Source of the DNA: Micropterus salmoides
Taxonomy: Eukaryota > Chordata > Actinopteri > Centrarchiformes > Centrarchidae
Reading direction: 5' to 3'
Assembly: GCF_014851395.1 (NCBI RefSeq)
Contig: NW_024044681.1
Span: 3,906,409-3,970,408 of the forward strand
DNA: 64,000 bases
This document shows, piece by piece, positions 10,103 through 22,800 of the stretch. The notes below the pieces were generated by a model. That model made no database searches. It worked only from the letters and a program-made list of their open reading frames with translations, and was not told the origin of the DNA. The translations under genes and the position numbers were made by a program. The first letter of the stretch is position 1; the number at the start of each line of letters is the position of its first letter.

Positions 10103-13100
10103 TTACTGCTCCGGTCCGCCAGGAGTTATAAATAATATGTAAATATATAAATATAAAATACTCACTTTAATATTCTTCAGGAAAACTAGCCCGGAATACA
10201 ACACGGTGCTCATTGTTATTGTGTCCGACTGAAAACGTGGCGGCGGGCGGAACTTGTTTCCCATGAGAAGCTTTTAGCAACTGTTGAACCGGTTTAATTT
10301 AGTGTATTATTAATTAATTAATTATTATGAACCGCACTTTAATTATTATTAATAATACATCCGGTTTAAATCGAGCAGTAACCAGACAAATAGAGGCTTA
10401 ACGTTAGCTAGCTAACAGCATGAGCTAACAGCAAAATCACAATTTATTGCATAAAAGAGTGCAACTAGGTTGATTAAATATATTCCGAATTTACTAGAGG
10501 AAGCAACATTTTCAGACAAGCTCATATTTGATGTTTTATCAGCTGTTTATAATTATTAACAAAAGAGGAATCCTAAAAACGGTAGATTTCTCGATGAAGT
10601 TTGGCTGAGTCTTCATGGAGTGGAAACCGGTACGTTCTGTGGCAAGCACAGTTAAATAGATTAAATCAAATATTAATATATTAAATTATAAGACTAGTAT
10701 TCACCTCTGTGTACATTAATTAGCATAAGGTTTTGTACTGAAAGCCTCCTGCTCCCACGGTGAACGTACAGCGGGCAAACAGTGTGATCCAATGTTAAAA
10801 TGAAGGTTTTTATGAAATATATTCCGACTTGACAGGTCAAACATAAACCGAATTTAAGAATACCTGTCTCTTTCACAAGGATATTTTAAGTGTACCTGAT
10901 GTTTTTTTAAACAATCAATGAGCAAATCTAAAACTGGAAGATTTTGGAATGGAGATCCTTTACAGAAAACAGCCGTTAATTGCACCTATTAATCTTCATT
11001 AATCATTAATAGAGATTTTCCTTTTCTGAGAAACATATTAGGCTATTTATTAATTAACTGTAATTGTAATCTGTGTCGGTCTCAGCAGCAGCACTTTGAT
11101 TTTATTAATGATTCCTGAGTCCTGTAAAACTTTTTCTCATGTCAGCATTTTTATTTTCTTAATGGCATTTATATTAACTTTCACACATTCCTGTTGGTCT
11201 TGTAGAAGAATCACTGAAAGCTGTTGTTGTTTTATACATAATAATAATAATAGTAGCAACAAATAAAGAATATTTGCACTAAATACAAACACCGGTGAGT
11301 TCAAACATTTAGGGTGTCGTACTTTAGACCTTTATAAAAATCTCTTTTTATTAATGAGGCTGAAAAATAAAAATAACATTTTAATCATCTAAGGAAAAGT
11401 GTGACGACATCATCATCTGCAAAACAAAGAGGTTCTGAGAGAGCAGACAGTGAAGAGCTGTGTAGTGAAAAGCAAACACACCACCGGGATGAAGCACCAA
11501 ATAAAAACTTTATTTATCTCGTGGAGCTGATCGATACAGAGGCGAACTGCTGCACAGATTCAGGACAACACAAGCTTTCAGTCTGTGCAGCCTCTTTACA
11601 AAATAATGTACCAGGAAACAGTGTGACACAATCAATAAATATGTTTTAATAATCAAACAGGGCGAGAGCTGCAGGGTCCACCCGAACAGAATCTGTCCCA
11701 CAGCCGTGAAATGTACAAAAGATCCTTGTGTTTTATGTTCACTAGTAAAGTTTTATTCATTTGAAGAGTTTTATGTCTAGAGAAGATGCACTTTATCGCC
11801 GTGAAATCGTATCTGGAGAAAATAAACCATAAGACAAAAAGTGGGTATTAACAGGAACATCATGTAGAGTCGACGGCATCGAACCTGTGGACGACATGTG
11901 CGGCAAAGCCCCGTTTTACCTGAGTGACCGCCACGTCCTGCATTTAAACTGATCCTCACAAAACTGGAAGCGTGACGCCAAAAAGGAGGCGGAGTCACAG
12001 AAAGAAGCTGCTAAAACAGGAAGCAGCTGAAAGTTCAAAGCAGAATGAATCTCTGAGGAAACGTCAGCATGTCTGCTGTCCACCTGTGTTCAGTGTTACA
12101 GGTGTCAAAACGAGCGCCGGGCACCATGTGACCAACAGCGGGAGCCTAAATTAAACTTTTAATGAAATAAAGTGCAGCTTACTGGATCTAATATAAACCG
12201 AATTCACAAGGAGACCCAGGATTTTAAAAGAAGCTCGTGTTTTACGTTCCGCCAGCTGTTAATATTTAACAATCAACAATAACAGCCTAAAAACGATAGA
12301 TTTTTAAATGGAGTTTGGTTTAATGGTCTCATGTGACCAAACACAAGAGGAACCATGTCTGTCTGTCTGGATTGAGGATTAGGGAGTAAAAACAATTAAA
12401 TGTAACCCATAATTTCTTTAGATTAAATAAAATGCAACCCGTTCATCTTAATTCTAAGTTAAGTTACAGAACTCACACTTTGTTGGGCCAGAGTTTCATG
12501 ATCCGGTTGGTTTATTTATCTTCTTGAATCATGGTCCCTGCTCGGTCCGGGTATTCTGACCTGCATATTCGCTGCTTTGCTCTGTTTCTGAATGTTGATT
12601 GATTGTAGTTGTTGTTTCGTCTCGTTTGAAACGACTGGCAGATGAAAACTGAATTACCCTACGAGGATCAGCTGTTTGAAACCTTGCTGTTGCTTTTCTG
12701 CGGCTGCACCGAGTGGGAACCCATCCAGTTCTAAAAGCAACACGATGCAGATCAGAGTTGATCTCCGTCTACATTAAAACGACGCGCATCTGGTGGCCGT
12801 TCAGGTACATGAGGCGTGCACGCCGTGTAAACAGGAAGCAGGTGGGCTGTTCTGTAGTTACAGAAGATCTGCTGAAAGAATAAAGTTCTACAGACGAAGA
12901 ACCGCACCAGATTTATTTTGCATGGACCGATAACGAGCTGGGACTGTTACTGAATGTAACACGGGACAGGAAGTGGACCTGAGAGGGTGGGATGACAGCG
13001 AGGATCATCAAAGATCAACACGAGGGCGGGAAGTTTGTAGATAAACTTGGAGACGCGGCGTCACGTCAGACAGCTGAAGGTGTTTGTGAGGCTAAAACTC

Positions 13101-14789
13101 TGAGGAGATCCTGACCAGGGGAGGAGGAGGAAAGTTATGCACCAGCGCCTCCTTGTGGTCCGGAGGAGGCCCGACCCTGCAGCCCAGAACCGTCATCAGA
13201 TCTGTCAGATTATAATCTGCAGATTTGTGACCGAGAGCCTTTAATCTGATCTGGATTTGATCTGATACGAGAGCTGGAGTGAGGATGTATTGGGCCACAG
13301 AGCGGGATTAACAGGCCCCGCGGGGTCTTTGTTTTTCTGCGCTGTGATTGGCTCAGAGCTGCAGAGTACTACATCCAGCGGGGACAAAGTCCAAGCGGAG
13401 CCCGGAGAGGTCAAACACTGACTCATTAAACCGTGCTCAGATGAAAAACAACTCTGTTTGTTTGTCATCGATCAGGAAGTCCTGCTGACTCACAAACGTG
13501 AACTTTTCATGGTCACAGGCCGGCGGGCGGCCAATCAGAGCGCTGCGTTTCCTGCGTCTGAAGGTGGGAACAACAAGTGGAGCCAGACTGTTGATGTGGT
13601 TCTGCTCAGACTCTGATCTGTCTCACTTTATTTCACGGGTCTCTGACTTCCTGTCCTCCGTCTGTCTGACTTCCTGCAGCGTCGCTCCGTCGGTCAGCGA
13701 CGTCATTGGAGGGAGGAAACAGAGACGGAAGAAGCTTTTAGTTCGCAGCTCGGCTGAAAGTAAAACGAAAATAAACAACTGAATATTTACTGGAGATTTT
13801 GTTTAAAGGATTAGTTTGTTAGTCGATCTGTGAATCAGACGATGATAAACGGGCTCCGCATAATAAATAATAAAAATACTAATAACAGATCAGCGAGGAC
13901 ACCGACCGCCAGCTGCAGCCTTCAGGAAACACGTTTAATTCCACGTCAGGTTTATTTGTTGTTCGCTGGGCTGGACTCTTTTTGGAGACTAAATAATTAA
14001 TAGATGATGATGATGATAAAACCCTGACCATCTTCAGATCACGTGTCGACTGTCGACCGATGAAATCAGGTGATTTAACTGCTTCGACTTTCAGCGTCTA
14101 TCAGATGTTTCTGTGACTCGAGTTAATAGCTGCAGACGCCGCTCTGACTGACGGCGTCGGCCTCTTCCTCTCCCGCCAAAACATTCACTCAACACATCAT
14201 CTGTGCAACGCTTCAAAAACGTTCAGAAACGGACAAAAACAGGAGGTCCGGGTTTTACATTCGGGCCCTTCAGGGGCCACTGAGTCGGAGCGGCAACAGG
14301 TCGTGAATCTGGAACTATTTTGATCATGAAAAGTCTTTTTTAAAGCAAAAATGAAGGCGGCGCTCCCGGCGTCTCAGATGTGCGGCTGTTGTCTTCTGGA
14401 TCTCTTTGTTAAATCAGAACGTTTCAGGTTTAATCGATAAAACTTTAAATCAATGACGGAACCGACGGTCAGCTGCGGCCCTCGGCTGGGGGCGGACGAT
14501 CTGGGTTTGCGGCGTCGGTCTGTGAACGTGTGAAGGCGTTTTTAAACTCACCCTGCGGTCTGGTACTTCACCACAGAGCAGTACTGACGGTGCTCAGAGA
14601 GCCGTCTGTCTTCCTGAGCCAAACGTCCTGCAGGATTTTCCTCCAGCTGCTCAGGCTCGTTACCGCCCGACTCTTTGACTTGCTGGGTCCTTGTAGGAGC
14701 AAGGCATGATGGGATTGGTCAGTGGTCAGTGGGGCGTCGCACAGAGCCGACTGCGCTCGCATCTTCCTCCGCGGCGAGCTGTAGCCCGC
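10103..14789. other. Intergenic region between cradd and the socs2 stop
   Basis: cradd promoter sequence must lie just above 10102. Most of 11.5-14.8 kb is probably socs2 3' UTR or its flank: minus-strand AATAAA candidates occur near 11513-11518 and 11752-11757. I found no conserved protein. Frames of 60-94 codons here have no domain features and overlap on both strands. Confidence 0.5.
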
Positions 14790-17547
14790 CTACACGTTGT
14801 AGGTGTAGTCCGTCAGGTAGTCCTTCAGTCTGTTGGGTAACGGCAGATCCCGGACCCGCCGCGTCCTCCTGTTGATGGCGATGCGACAGAGGTGCTGCAG
14901 CGACGGCGTGGCGGTGTACACGGGTTTGGTGAGCAGCAGCTGCACCGTGCCGTTGGGCGCCGCCGCCGAGGGTTGAGGGTTGGACGCCGCCTTGTCGCCG
15001 GTCCTGGACAGCTGGACGTAGTGCTCCACCAGGTGGACCACGCTGTCGAACTGCTTCAGCTTGGGCTTCACCAGAACCACCGAGTCCAGCTTGAATTTGC
15101 CGTGTTTGTACTCGATCCGCAGGTTGGTGGGGCCCGCCGACGTCATGGCGGAGATGGTGAACAGGTAGTCCCTCTGAGAGCTGTCCCGGACCAGGAAGGT
15201 GCCCTCCGAGGCGTCCTGCAGGATCTCTTTGGCCTCGTTAGCGGTCAGACTGCCCCAGTACCAACCTGCCGCCACAGAGAGACAGGAAACAGAGAAGACG
15301 TGAGACGCTGAAGGACAACATTTACAAACCAACAGCAGCCGCCACTACAGGAAACGATTAACCGAGCGCTTCATGCGATCCGGGTCTACCTGCGACGCAG
15401 CATCGGGGTCCTGATCAACCAGCTGATACTTCACTTCTCATCACGGGACTCGGCGAGACACACGGGTGCACCCGGGGCGCTGGGTGCTTTGACCAGAGCG
15501 AAACAATAAATCTTCAGGGTTTATAACCTGCAGCGTTTATATGAGCACGACCAGTCCAGACACATTTTAAAACTAGACAGTGATTATCGGTCCCTCACTC
15601 CTGTAGCCCGGTTCATTTTAGTTCCGCTTCCTGTTCACACTGCAGGTTCACAAACGCACCACGACGAGTAACCACGATGAGTAGCCACGACGATACAGAC
15701 TGACAGATTTGGGTTTTTCATCAAACTCGGTGACTGACAGCAGCACTTTGTATCGCAGAGCTCACGAAGATGATGATTATTAATCATTAGTGATCAGACA
15801 ATAATGATAATTATCACAATCTAATTTTCCTCAATAACAATATAATTAATGTTCAATATATCGTCTATAAATATTTGGTTTAGCACTTAATTTTCTTTTA
15901 AAACACGTGTTTTGTTGAGGAAAAAGATTTACTGATTATCTCTGTTATAATCAGAATAGTTCTGAATGTTCTCTCTGTTTGGCATCAAGTGTTTGTCACA
16001 TTCTGACCATAAAGAAAAGTTTCACCACATAATCAACCATCAGGTTTCTTCAATTTTCACTCAGGAGCAAAAATCTGCCTTTAAACTTGAAAAAACGATT
16101 TGACATTTATCGTGATAATTATCGAACGATTATCGTGATTACATTTTTGGCCATTTTTTGGACAGCAGATCCGCCGCCTGTTATGAATAATGACGTAAAG
16201 AGGACGTGTAGTTCAGTAATAATTCATTACCTCATGGACTTAATGATCTGACAGGGTAAACAGAAGCTTTTTAAGCAGATGGATTTATTAGTGGTTTAGC
16301 TTTGGAAATAATGCTCCCGTCACATCTCTGCAGTCATAAGATCCTGTGGTTGGTTCGCTCTCACACCACAAGTGTAGCGCACCAGAGTTCGAGCTCTCGG
16401 AACATTTGTTGGGTTGCTTTTGGTGCCCAGATGAGCTGCACCAACTCTAGTGCGATTCAACCAAACTAAATGAGGCAGGTGTGAAAGCACGCTCAGTCAA
16501 AGTTTATCTACAACTGCAAGATGGAAAGAAACTGATCTTAACTCCTGGCTATTAACATGTTGATTATGGCGGCAGACGGTGCCCCCGTAGAGCTTCCTGT
16601 ACGGCAACGCCCCGGACGAAACAGTACTTCAGAGTTTAGTTGGTTTGCATCCAGCTGAGAGAGAAGACGCTCAGCGGCAGGTCGGATGTGTTCATGTCCT
16701 CAGGTACCTTTAATCAGTTAAATCTGTTCAACCTGAAGGAATCCTTCTTCTTTCTGTTTTTCTGCAGCCTAAAAACTCTCAAAACTTTGCAGAAAAATTT
16801 ATGAAATTTCTGTGGAACATGAAGTCAGCCATTTTGACTTTAATGGTAATTTTTTGGCGTTTTACAGGCTCCATACTTTAACGAACTCCTCATAGAGAAT
16901 TAATCCGATCACCTTTAAATGACCTCTGTACAATCTAAAGGCAGGGACGATGAAAAATTGTGCTTTGTGTGAGTTTTTGTCAAACGGTGTTTCCGTGGCG
17001 TGGCGTCAAAAACTGATGCTTCGCCATGAAACAGAAAGTTGTTGTAACTTCTGTCTACATGCTCACATCTGGACTAAATTTGACATGTTTCACAACAGTC
17101 CCGCCCTGAACACATCCATATGCCTACACCTACTGGCAACAGGAAGTAAGCCCTGTGTTATAATCCTTCACGCTTCACGTCCAACAGCTTTTATTTACAT
17201 CCTGTATAATGTGTTGTAAGTTTTAAACCACACCTATAAAGTCTGCTGTTTATATTCTCTTCTATCATAAATACTCTCAACAACTCCGTCACTTCAGTCT
17301 TCCATTCTGTTTTTAGTCACATCTGGAACATCTGTGCGGGACTACAGATGGACTCTGGCACATTTACAGCTGTACATTAAAGCGCACTGTCCCTTTAAAT
17401 GAGCAAACAAACAAACAGACCTGTGTTCTTCAGGTCTTTCATGGCCGAGGCGATGCGGCTCTCGTCTGATTCCACAGCTCTGGAGTTGTTGTCGGCTCGT
17501 CTGTCGCTCTCGATGGTGTCTGTGGACTCGGAGGACTGGCAGGTCAT
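14790..17547 (-). CDS. socs2: SOCS2, suppressor of cytokine signalling 2
   Basis: SOCS2 damps growth-hormone and other JAK-STAT signalling: its SH2 domain binds phosphotyrosine on receptors and its SOCS box recruits elongin B/C and Cullin-5 for ubiquitination. Two coding exons were read: 17547-17421 and 15265-14790. The first encodes MTCQSSEST and ends AACACAG before GTCTGT; the second follows GTGGCGGCAG and resumes at Gly-Trp-Tyr-Trp-Gly. They join in phase to 200 residues (human 198). The SH2 domain runs from Trp44; Arg69 in FLVRDS is the phosphate-binding arginine. The SOCS box covers about 163-200, with SLQHLCR (elongin contact) and LPLPNRLKDYL (Cul5 box) and ends YNV. The linker before NGTVQ is Ala-rich and longer than in human. 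A candidate upstream untranslated exon junction lies at 17619. The neighbour cradd agrees with vertebrate synteny. Confidence 0.97.
15266..17420 (-). other. socs2 intron
   Basis: GT-AG intron of 2.16 kb placed just before the SH2 domain, as in other vertebrates. It contains an AT-rich stretch with ATTATCGTGATAA-like repeats (about 15760-16150) and a MITE-like remnant (about 16357-16492). No exon is seen. Confidence 0.8.
16357..16492. mobile_element. Short non-autonomous DNA-transposon (MITE) remnant
   Basis: The ends read GCTCTCACACC on the left and GGTGTGAAAGC on the right, an imperfect inverted pair. The interior contains CACCAACTCTAGTGCGATTC, typical of an abundant fish MITE with TTTCACACCTG ends. 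Family assignment is from memory and uncertain. Confidence 0.45.
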
Positions 17548-19162
17548 TGGACAGATCCAACCTTCAGCCTGGTTCTAGGCCCGCAGCTCAGACACGGGAC
17601 CAGGTCTGCGCGCACTGTCCTGGAAATAAATCAGATCCATCACAACAGACGGTCTGCAGCGGGAGAATAATCATCCCAGAGCCGTCACTTCCTCTCTACA
17701 CGGACGACAGTCAGAAACGTGTTTGTTTAAGATGTTGTTGTTCAGACGCAGCAGAGGAGGAGCTGCGACCTTTTACACATCAGCACGGTCTCCTGATTGT
17801 TAATCGTTTGAGTTTGATTGGCTGAAACTCTCAGTGTGAGTTTCTCAGATTGTTTTCTCTCAACCTGAAAATCTCCAGACTAAAACAAACTTCTAAAGAT
17901 CTAAACTTTGACTTTAATTAACTTTTTTTTATTACTATTTTCTGATATTTTAATACCAAAACGAAGAACTTAATTATAAAGACATAATAAAAGACACCAG
18001 TGACTCACCCTTCACATTCACATGCTTTGCGTTTCTGCAGGGGCCGCGGTGACATTTCATTTTTTACAAACAGTCGTCTGAAAAAGGCCTAATTTGATTT
18101 TGTGTGACACTCAAGTTTTATGAGTCATAAAAAATTTGATTTAATCTTTTTGTCACGTGGGAGCCGAGAAAACATGATTCTTACAGTGACATGTTGATAA
18201 GGTTTATTTGTTCAAACTGGAAACTTCCACAAACTGACCAACAAACAGTTTGCAACAATCATTCATAATAACAACGTGTAAATGCAGTTTATTACTCTGT
18301 TATTACGAAGGCCTCTGTTTATATATTTAGATTTATATTCACATCATAAATTCTAGGAAAGTGTTTTCTTGTGTGCAGAATTTAAAAGTGGACTGAAAAC
18401 AACTTTGTTTGTATTTTCTTAAACATTTAAACACCAGCCGACAACCGAGGAGACGTAAACAAGTAATTATGAATATAATTTGACGCTAACAGTCGTTTAG
18501 CCAAACCTCACTAGAAAACGGACACATTTAAGACCCTGCGCTTTACACGGTCTCCTGTGTTTTACACATCACCATATTACTGTTACATGTGTACAACATG
18601 TATATATCTGTCTTAGATATATCAGTAAATACTTCTTTTTAAATGGTAAAGTGAAATGTGAAGAACACAAACAAACATTTTCCCCCAGCAGGTTTACACG
18701 TTGGCAGATCCGCGACGTCAAATGTCTGAAAATTTAAATAGAATTTGGCGTAAGGCGCTTTCTTCATTTGTGGCTGGGTAATCTGTTCAGCTTTTATCTG
18801 TTTGCAGTAAATTGTAGCGTCGCTGAACTGATTCTTGTCAGCGGAAATAAAGACCAGACTGTGGTTTTATTTCTAAACATTTAGAAACGGCCGCCGTCGC
18901 GTTAAGATGCGAAAATAATGAACGTAATTTGGCGCAACGTGAGCTCCCGTTCCACAGGTGCTGCACACGGACTGTCCGTTAAGCGGATGTTCTTGCTGAT
19001 ACCTGAAATATAATGAAGTACCTGAGGGCAGCTAGCAGCTAGCTAACCCAGCCCGACATGTCCGCATCCAGCACGAACCCTCGGAACCGGGTTTTATTCT
19101 CCGTCCTGGTTTCTTTCTACACACGGGGAGGGAGGTCCGGGTCCGGGTCTCAGACCTTTACC
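17548..19162 (-). other. socs2 5' untranslated region and first intron (tentative)
   Basis: On the minus strand a good acceptor (TGATTTATTTCCAG) ends at 17620, so an untranslated part of the coding exon may start at 17619. A matching donor candidate, GATCG before GTAAAGG, lies at 19162-19160. That would place a non-coding first exon just above 19162, below the STAT-type sites. The stretch between holds no protein-coding signal; it is AT-rich. Confidence 0.35.
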
Positions 19163-19353
19163 GATCCGGTTGAGCACGCAGAACAAGAACACCCCGGTTA
19201 ATGATTTATTTCCGCCTCCCGGAGAGTCTCGAACTCGGAGTCCGTGTCGGTGCCGCGGACACAGCGAGTCCGCCGAGTCCGCCGAGTCCGCCTGCTCCAG
19301 CAGAACCAGCAGAACCAGCAGAAAACACAGCAGAAAACACAGCAGAGACGCGT

Positions 19354-19373
19354 TTCCAGGAACTTTCCAGGAA
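19354..19373. promoter_or_regulatory. Tandem STAT (GAS) sites upstream of socs2
   Basis: Two identical palindromes TTCCAGGAA at 19354-19362 and 19365-19373, 11 bp apart centre to centre, one helical turn. TTCNNNGAA is the STAT5 consensus and close pairs favour STAT5 tetramers. A CACGTG E-box follows at 19380-19385. They sit about 1.8 kb above the socs2 start codon in a CpG-rich stretch (19.0-19.4 kb) that is the likely promoter. SOCS2 is an established growth-hormone/STAT5 target, so the role is plausible but inferred. Confidence 0.6.
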
Positions 19374-19589
19374 CACGGTCACGTGGGGCCGCGAGGAACG
19401 ATTTAAGGTGGACTGACGGAGACACGCGCACGCACACACAAACACACGCGCACACACACAGGCGCACACTCTGCCTTCAAGCCTGTATGAAATATTTAAA
19501 TTACAGGTTGAAAGGCACGTGCAGGGGGGGGGTGAACAACATAATGAGGTTTGTTGCGGTCACAGAGTGCAGACAGGGCCGTATCCAGG

Positions 19590-19640
19590 AGGGGTCCACA
19601 GGGGGCCACAGGGGGCCACAGGGGGCCACAGGGGTCCATG
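19590..19640. repeat. Short tandem CCACAGGGGG
   Basis: Four to five copies of a unit of about 11 bp (GGGGGCCACA). Confidence 0.8.
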
Positions 19641-20394
19641 AAGCTGTTTGTGTGACACAGAGAGGAGAAAGTATCCGGGGACCCTGATCGGAGCCTTTTG
19701 TTGAAATGCGCGTTTTAACTTTTCATAAAGTTTCTCCTCAGTTGCTTTTCTCAAACCGACCAATCACAGCCCGGATGGGACGTTGAAGTGACACAGTGCT
19801 GCGTGATTGGTTAAGACTTTACCTGAGGCACGCTGCTCGTGTGTATATCGTGGGAACAAGGCGTCTGCAGTCTCTTTACTCCGAGCGGGACGCGGCTTTT
19901 TACTGATCGTGAACGCACCTGCTGATGATGCACTTCTCCACCGCCGGGTCCATCCTCACCTCCTCCTTCACCAGCTGCAGCTCTGCAGAGAAGGGCGTCG
20001 GGTCTTCCAGACCTCCGGGACCTGGACCCCTCCAGGACTCTGAGGCGTGCAGATTGTAGCTGTAACTTGTATCTGTGCACTTTGCACTAATTCTTTATTC
20101 TTTACTGCTCATCTTGTGAATTTGTACACGCTCCTCGTTCAGTATCCTGCGTCAGGACTCTGGTTACTTTTTAAAACTGTGTCCATTCCACGTCGATTAT
20201 TACTGTTACTATCTTATTCACTATTACTATTTACCATCACATTTCTGTTGACGCAGTAAAATACTGCACATATCCACACGGCTTTATATTTATATTTTTA
20301 TATTTGCATGTTTTCTACTTACCTACTTTTATTATTATTTCTATTCCTTTAATATCTCGACACCCAAAGTGAGTAATTGTAACAAAAGAACTTT

Positions 20395-20430
20395 CCCTCG
20401 GGATCAATAAAGTCTTTCTGATTCTGATTA
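20395..20430 (+). mobile_element. LINE or SINE 3' tail remnant
   Basis: TCGGGATCAATAAAGTCTTT followed by CTGATTCTGATT is the usual 3' end of several fish retroposons. No body of an element can be recognised upstream. Confidence 0.4.
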
Positions 20431-20539
20431 GTATTATTTTATTATTGTAGCTTTTGGTTATCATCTCTTTACTTAAGCACCAATATTTACCAAAGCAAAT
20501 TCCTTGTATTTGAAAATTTACCTGCATACTTACCTTTCA

Positions 20540-21130
20540 AATAAACTTGGATAGGTAAAAGTAAAAGTACTCGTTGTGCAGAATAATATTAAAATAATAT
20601 TATTGGATTATAATTATTGATGTATTTACTCGTTCATCTCTTCAGTGTTGCAGCCAGCGGCGGATGAAGTATTCAGATCCTTTAAAAGTATTAAAACCTC
20701 ACTGTAATAATACTCTGTGACAAGTAAAAGTACTGCATTGAATATGTTAAATAAAAGTATGTGAGTATAATCAGGAAAATGTGAAGTGTTTAAAGTAAAA
20801 GTACCATTATATATTATATTATTATTATTCCTCATGCACTAATGTAAAACAGGATTTTACTGTTGTGATTGTTGAGGTTGAGCTATTTTGTAAATTAATA
20901 ATTAAAAAAATAAACACTGGATTAATCTGCTATTTTATCCAGAGTGACTCCTTCACCATGATGTTTGTCAGTTTAACCCTCAAAATGATTAAAAACACAT
21001 GAAAACAATAAAAAGGGTTTTTGTGTAAAAATCTGACTTTGTAAAGTAACTGAAGCTGTCAGATAAATGTAGAGAAGTAAAAAATATCTGAGAGGGAGGA
21101 GAAGGAGAAAATACTCATCTAAAGTTACTG
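20540..21130 (+). repeat. Dispersed GTAAAAGTACT repeat, copy in front of ncaph2
   Basis: Contains GTAAAAGTACTCGTTGTGCA, CACTGGATTAATCTGC, GTGACTCCTTCAC, CTCAAAATGATTAAAAACAC and AACTGAAGCTGTCAGATAAA. The same blocks occur in inverted order and orientation at 22195-22800. The family is abundant in teleosts; its class is unclear to me. Confidence 0.75.
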
Positions 21131-21377
21131 GTTGCAGCTGGTAAAGGTTGAACTAATTTTAATAACTTTATAAACTAAAGGATTATTTTATATCTTAATC
21201 TGACATAATTCATCATTATTCATTTGTTGATTATATTTGATCAATCTAAATACATCTGCATAATGAGTACTTTTGGTCATTTAATTTATTTTGTACCTTT
21301 ACAGAGCATTTGTACACGGTTGTATTTGTACACAGAGTGTTTGTGTACACGGTTGTATTTGTACTTTTACTTCGGGT

Positions 21378-21391
21378 ACAGCAGGTGGCGC
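21378..21391 (+). promoter_or_regulatory. CTCF-like motif at the ncaph2 5' end
   Basis: ACAGCAGGTGGCGC fits the CTCF core CCASYAGRKGGCRS at 13 of 14 positions. It lies about 140 bp above the putative first-exon donor of ncaph2 and between the socs2/cradd and ncaph2/sco2 blocks. Confidence 0.5.
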
Positions 21392-21527
21392 TGTGCTTGT
21401 CCGCCACTAAAAGAAGAAGAAGAAGCAGAAGCAGAAACCGCGAAGAAGAAAGTTGCGCGGGTTGTTTGACTGTTTTGCTAACCGCTACTAAACAGCTAAC
21501 AGCTAGCGGAGCCGCTTCATCGTCACG
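21392..21527 (+). other. Probable ncaph2 untranslated first exon and promoter
   Basis: A GC-rich segment ends TTCATCGTCACG before a strong donor GTGAGT at 21528. The next acceptor in line is that of the first coding exon (ends 23305). The transcription start cannot be placed exactly. An AGAAGAAGAAG-type tract lies at 21412-21425. Confidence 0.5.
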
Positions 21528-22194
21528 GTGAGTCCTTTCTGTGGATTTAACTCGTAAAACAACTCTAAAACTCCCCGTTAACACGAGTTCAAACATTATT
21601 AGGATCTAGTTTGATAAGACTCGACACACAACAACTGTTAAATATAAGTTAGTAACTCGTTTTCCAGCCGGGCGCTGTTCTGTATGACAGACATTCAACC
21701 GAACTTAGGTTTAGAAACCTGTCAGTTGCGTCTTTGAGCGAAGTTTCTGCTTAACCTCCATCTGACAGAAGACTAGTGAAGATATTTAAGTACTCGATCC
21801 GATCCTCTGTTGAATTCGGCGTAGTGTTCAAAACATCCAGCTGTAAAAATTTTCCACAATGTCCCATAACGTTAAAGTGAATGTGAATCACCGAGCGCCG
21901 CGCAAACATCATGAAAAACTATTTAAAATGTTTAAATGTTACTGTCTTTGGTACAAAGTCGCCTGTAACAGACATTTAGACCTTTAGCAAAATTTACACC
22001 TCAGCTTCAGGTAGTTAGTCAAACTGTTATACAGCTAATGTCCAACGAGTTAAGTTACTAAACATGTCAGATTTTAAATGGAGTTTGGTTTGAGCTTCTC
22101 TCTATGAACTGTCATCCAAACGTTACTGCAGCAGTTATGAAAGTAAACATCAGAGCTAAACACGAGAAATTACTAAATTAAAATCAGCACTCAT

Positions 22195-22800
22195 CTGGAA
22201 AAATAACAGCAGTAACTCAGTACATTTACTCAAGTACAGATTAGAGGTACTTTTACTTTACGTGAGTATTTCCTCCCTCTCAGATATTTTTACTTCTACA
22301 TTTATCTGACAGCTTCAGTTACTTTACAAAGTCAGATTTTTACACAGAATCACACGAAGAGTTTATAAAACATGTTTATTTATAAATTAAACTCCATTAG
22401 TTTCTACATTAGAGGACAGAAATTTAACTGGAAACTATTTTAATAACCGTTTCATAATTTTTCACTTAAAACCATTTGATGTGAAGATTTGCTGTTTAAT
22501 GTATTTTTAATCATTTTGAGGTTTAAAATGACAGAACAATCTGTGTGAAGGAGTCACTTTGGCCTCTGAGACAACATTTATCAATATTTACAGTTTTTAT
22601 AATCATTTAATGGAGAAAATAATCAGCAGATTAATCCAGAATGAAAAGAATCATTAATTAAAAAACAGTTCAATTTCAACCAGTTATTAAAATCCTGCTT
22701 TACATTAATGACGAGGAATAATAAGAATCTAATATATAAAAGTACAAGACAGTGAGTACTACTTTAAATACACTTTCCTGTTTATACTCACATACTTTAG
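22195..22800 (-). repeat. Dispersed GTAAAAGTACT repeat, inverted copy in ncaph2 intron 1
   Basis: Minus-strand blocks ACTGAAGCTGTCAGATAAAT, GTGACTCCTTCACAC, CCTCAAAATGATTAAAA and TGGATTAATCTGC match the copy at 20540-21130. The two copies therefore flank the first exon in opposite orientation. Confidence 0.75.

Noticed and set aside
14892..15311. 139-codon plus-strand frame
   Set aside because: Antisense shadow of the socs2 SH2 exon.
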